A DNA stretch of 5,685 nucleotides from Phyllobacteriaceae bacterium (GTDB lineage Bacteria > Pseudomonadota > Alphaproteobacteria > Rhizobiales > Ancalomicrobiaceae): positions 1 to 5,685 of the forward strand of contig JAAYVT010000146.1 of NCBI GenBank assembly GCA_012517025.1, given 5' to 3'. The translations under genes were made by a program, and so were the position numbers. The notes under the pieces were generated by a model. That model had not been told where the DNA came from, ran no database searches, and saw only the letters and a list, made by a program, of their open reading frames with translations. Shown piece by piece: positions 4,620 through 5,685 of this stretch. Positions within the stretch are counted from its first letter, which is position 1; each line of letters starts with the position of its first letter.

Positions 4620-5180
4620 ATGCCGATGCCCCTCCCCCTCGACCCGCCGACGATCCGCGACGCGCGGCCGGAGGACTTCGCCGCCGTCGCCGCCATCTAC
4701 GGCGACGCCGTCGCCCACGGCACCGCCTCGTTCGAGACCGAGCCGCCGGACGAAGCGGAGATGCGGCGCCGTCACGCCGCCGTCCGCGCCGCCGGCTTTC
4801 CCTGGATCGTCGCCGAGGCGGCCGGCGAGATCCTCGGCTACGGCTATTTCGGCTTCTACCGCACCCGCCCGGCCTATCGCTTCACCGTGGAGAACTCGGT
4901 CTACGTCGCCCCCGCCGCGAAGAGACGCGGCGCCGGGCGGCTGATCCTCGCCGAGCTGATCGCCCGCGCCGAACGCGCCGGCTTCCGCCGCATGATCGCG
5001 GTGATCGGGGATTCGGCCAACGCCGCCTCGATCGGCCTGCACGGCGCCCTCGGCTTCGTGCCCGCCGGGGTGCTGCCGGCGGTCGGCTGGAAGCACGGCC
5101 GCTGGCTCGACAGCGTGCTGATGCAGCGCCCGCTCGGCGACGGCGATCGCTCGCCCCCCGTCGAGCGCGGCGCGTCGTGA
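4620..5180 (+). CDS. GNAT N-acetyltransferase, phosphinothricin acetyltransferase-like
   Basis: The 186 residues fit the PAT/Bar group of GNAT enzymes (COG1247-type), which transfer acetyl from acetyl-CoA to amino groups of phosphinothricin, methionine sulfone/sulfoximine or related amino acids. The evidence is the start TIRDARPEDFAAVAAIYGDAVAHGTASFE (11-39), the ENSVYVAPAAKRRGAGR segment (91-107) with the acetyl-CoA loop RRGAGR, the helix with NAASIGLHGALGF (134-146), and the typical ending VGWKHGRWLDSVLMQRPLG (155-173). I chose ATG 4620, with GAGAAAG at 4602-4608, over an in-frame ATG at 4530 that lies inside the inverted repeat and adds 30 untypical residues; ATG 4626 is also possible. It is divergent from the LysR gene and its stop overlaps the MFS start, so it probably forms an operon with the transporter. 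The true substrate is unknown. Confidence 0.92.
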   Translation: MPMPLPLDPPTIRDARPEDFAAVAAIYGDAVAHGTASFETEPPDEAEMRRRHAAVRAAGFPWIVAEAAGEILGYGYFGFYRTRPAYRFTVENSVYVAPAAKRRGAGRLILAELIARAERAGFRRMIAVIGDSANAASIGLHGALGFVPAGVLPAVGWKHGRWLDSVLMQRPLGDGDRSPPVERGAS

Positions 5181-5685
5181 TCCCGCCGCGCCTCGTCGCC
5201 GCGCTGTCGCTGTCGCAGCTGGTCGGCTGGGGCGCCGGCTATTACGCGATCGGCGTCTTCGCCCCGCGCATCGCCGCCGACACCGGCTGGACCCGCGCCG
5301 ACGTCCATGCCGGCCTGTCGATCGCGCTGGTGGCGATGGGGCTGGTCTCGCCGGCGATCGGGCGTCGGGTCGATCGCGACGGCGGCCGCGCCGTGATGAT
5401 CGCCGGTTTCCTGCTCCTCGCCCTCGGGCTGGCGGCGGCGGCGGCGGTGCGTGCGCCGTGGCAGTGGTGGACGGTGTGGGCGGTGATCGGCGTGGCGCTG
5501 CGGATGACGCTCTACGACGCCTGCTTCGCCGCCCTGGTCCGGGTCGACCCGGCCGGCGCGGCGCGCGCCATCACCACCGTCACGCTCTCCGGCGGCCTCG
5601 CCTCGACGGTGTTCTGGATGCTCGGCGACCGCCTCGCGGACGCCTTCGGCTGGCGCCCCGCCCTCCTCGTGTTCGCGGCGGCGGC
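5177..5685 (+). CDS. MFS transporter, N-terminal part (3' end outside window)
   Basis: The frame opens with GTG at 5177, overlapping the GNAT stop as GTGA, and stays open to the window end, giving 169 residues of an expected ~400. It resembles major facilitator superfamily permeases of the inner membrane. Five hydrophobic segments can be placed at about residues 7-30 (including SQLVGWGAGYYAIGVFAPRIAADTGW, a common MFS opening), 43-63, 72-91, 97-121 and 131-150. After segment two comes GRRVDRDGGR (62-71), the loop-2/3 motif A of the superfamily. No usable start lies upstream; the next in-frame ATG (residue 54) would remove the first helix. A weak GAG/GGCG ribosome site and the 4-base overlap suggest coupling with the acetyltransferase gene. 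The substrate is unknown; export of the same compound or its acetylated product is a reasonable guess. Confidence 0.9.
   Translation, partial: MIPPRLVAALSLSQLVGWGAGYYAIGVFAPRIAADTGWTRADVHAGLSIALVAMGLVSPAIGRRVDRDGGRAVMIAGFLLLALGLAAAAAVRAPWQWWTVWAVIGVALRMTLYDACFAALVRVDPAGAARAITTVTLSGGLASTVFWMLGDRLADAFGWRPALLVFAAA

Noticed and set aside
4515..5096. Long minus-strand frame continuous with the LysR gene (502 codons in total)
   Set aside because: The upstream 194 codons are antisense of the acetyltransferase gene and unlike any LysR N-terminus. The HTH domain begins at the ATG at 4514, which has a strong ribosome site.

Overview
This is a very GC-rich chromosomal segment in which coding frames take G or C at most third codon positions. 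It looks like an alphaproteobacterium, most likely of the Hyphomicrobiales (Rhizobiales). The main reason is the gene string histidinol dehydrogenase, UPF0262 protein, low-molecular-weight phosphatase-like protein, Maf, YacG and tRNA-Phe, which I recall as a conserved neighbourhood in that order. The genus cannot be fixed from the sequence.

Layout. Positions 2-703 are the C-terminal part of hisD, cut by the window edge. After a 61-base gap with a strong stem-loop come the UPF0262 gene (765-1262) and a closely coupled single-cysteine LMW-phosphatase/ArsC-like gene (1268-1714). A 75-base gap with a small hairpin precedes a YhdE-type Maf nucleotide pyrophosphatase (1790-2428), followed after 2 bases by the zinc-finger protein YacG (2431-2613). 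Two GC-rich stem-loops follow YacG. Then comes a strong sigma-70-like promoter (2762-2790) and a complete tRNA-Phe (GAA) gene with encoded CCA (2839-2914). All of these lie on the + strand.

The second half is more accessory in character. A DUF4442 (hotdog/thioesterase-like) gene (3166-3624, +) sits behind an AT-rich patch. It overlaps by 37 bases, tail to tail, with a LysR-type regulator gene (4514-3588, -). The regulator is divergent from a phosphinothricin-acetyltransferase-like GNAT gene (4620-5180, +), which overlaps the start of an MFS transporter gene (5177 to beyond the window end) in a GTGA arrangement. A perfect 8-bp inverted repeat lies just upstream of the LysR start and is a candidate operator.

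How the genes fit together. The first block is housekeeping: histidine synthesis, nucleotide-pool cleaning or septation (Maf), gyrase modulation (YacG) and a tRNA. The LysR/GNAT/MFS block has the shape of a regulated 'acetylate and export' module for a small amino or amino-acid-like compound; that is inference from family and layout. No mobile element, CRISPR array, phage gene or clearly new system is visible. The points most worth checking are the operator-like dyad, the apparent absence of infA between the phosphatase and maf genes, and the overlapping convergent gene pair.
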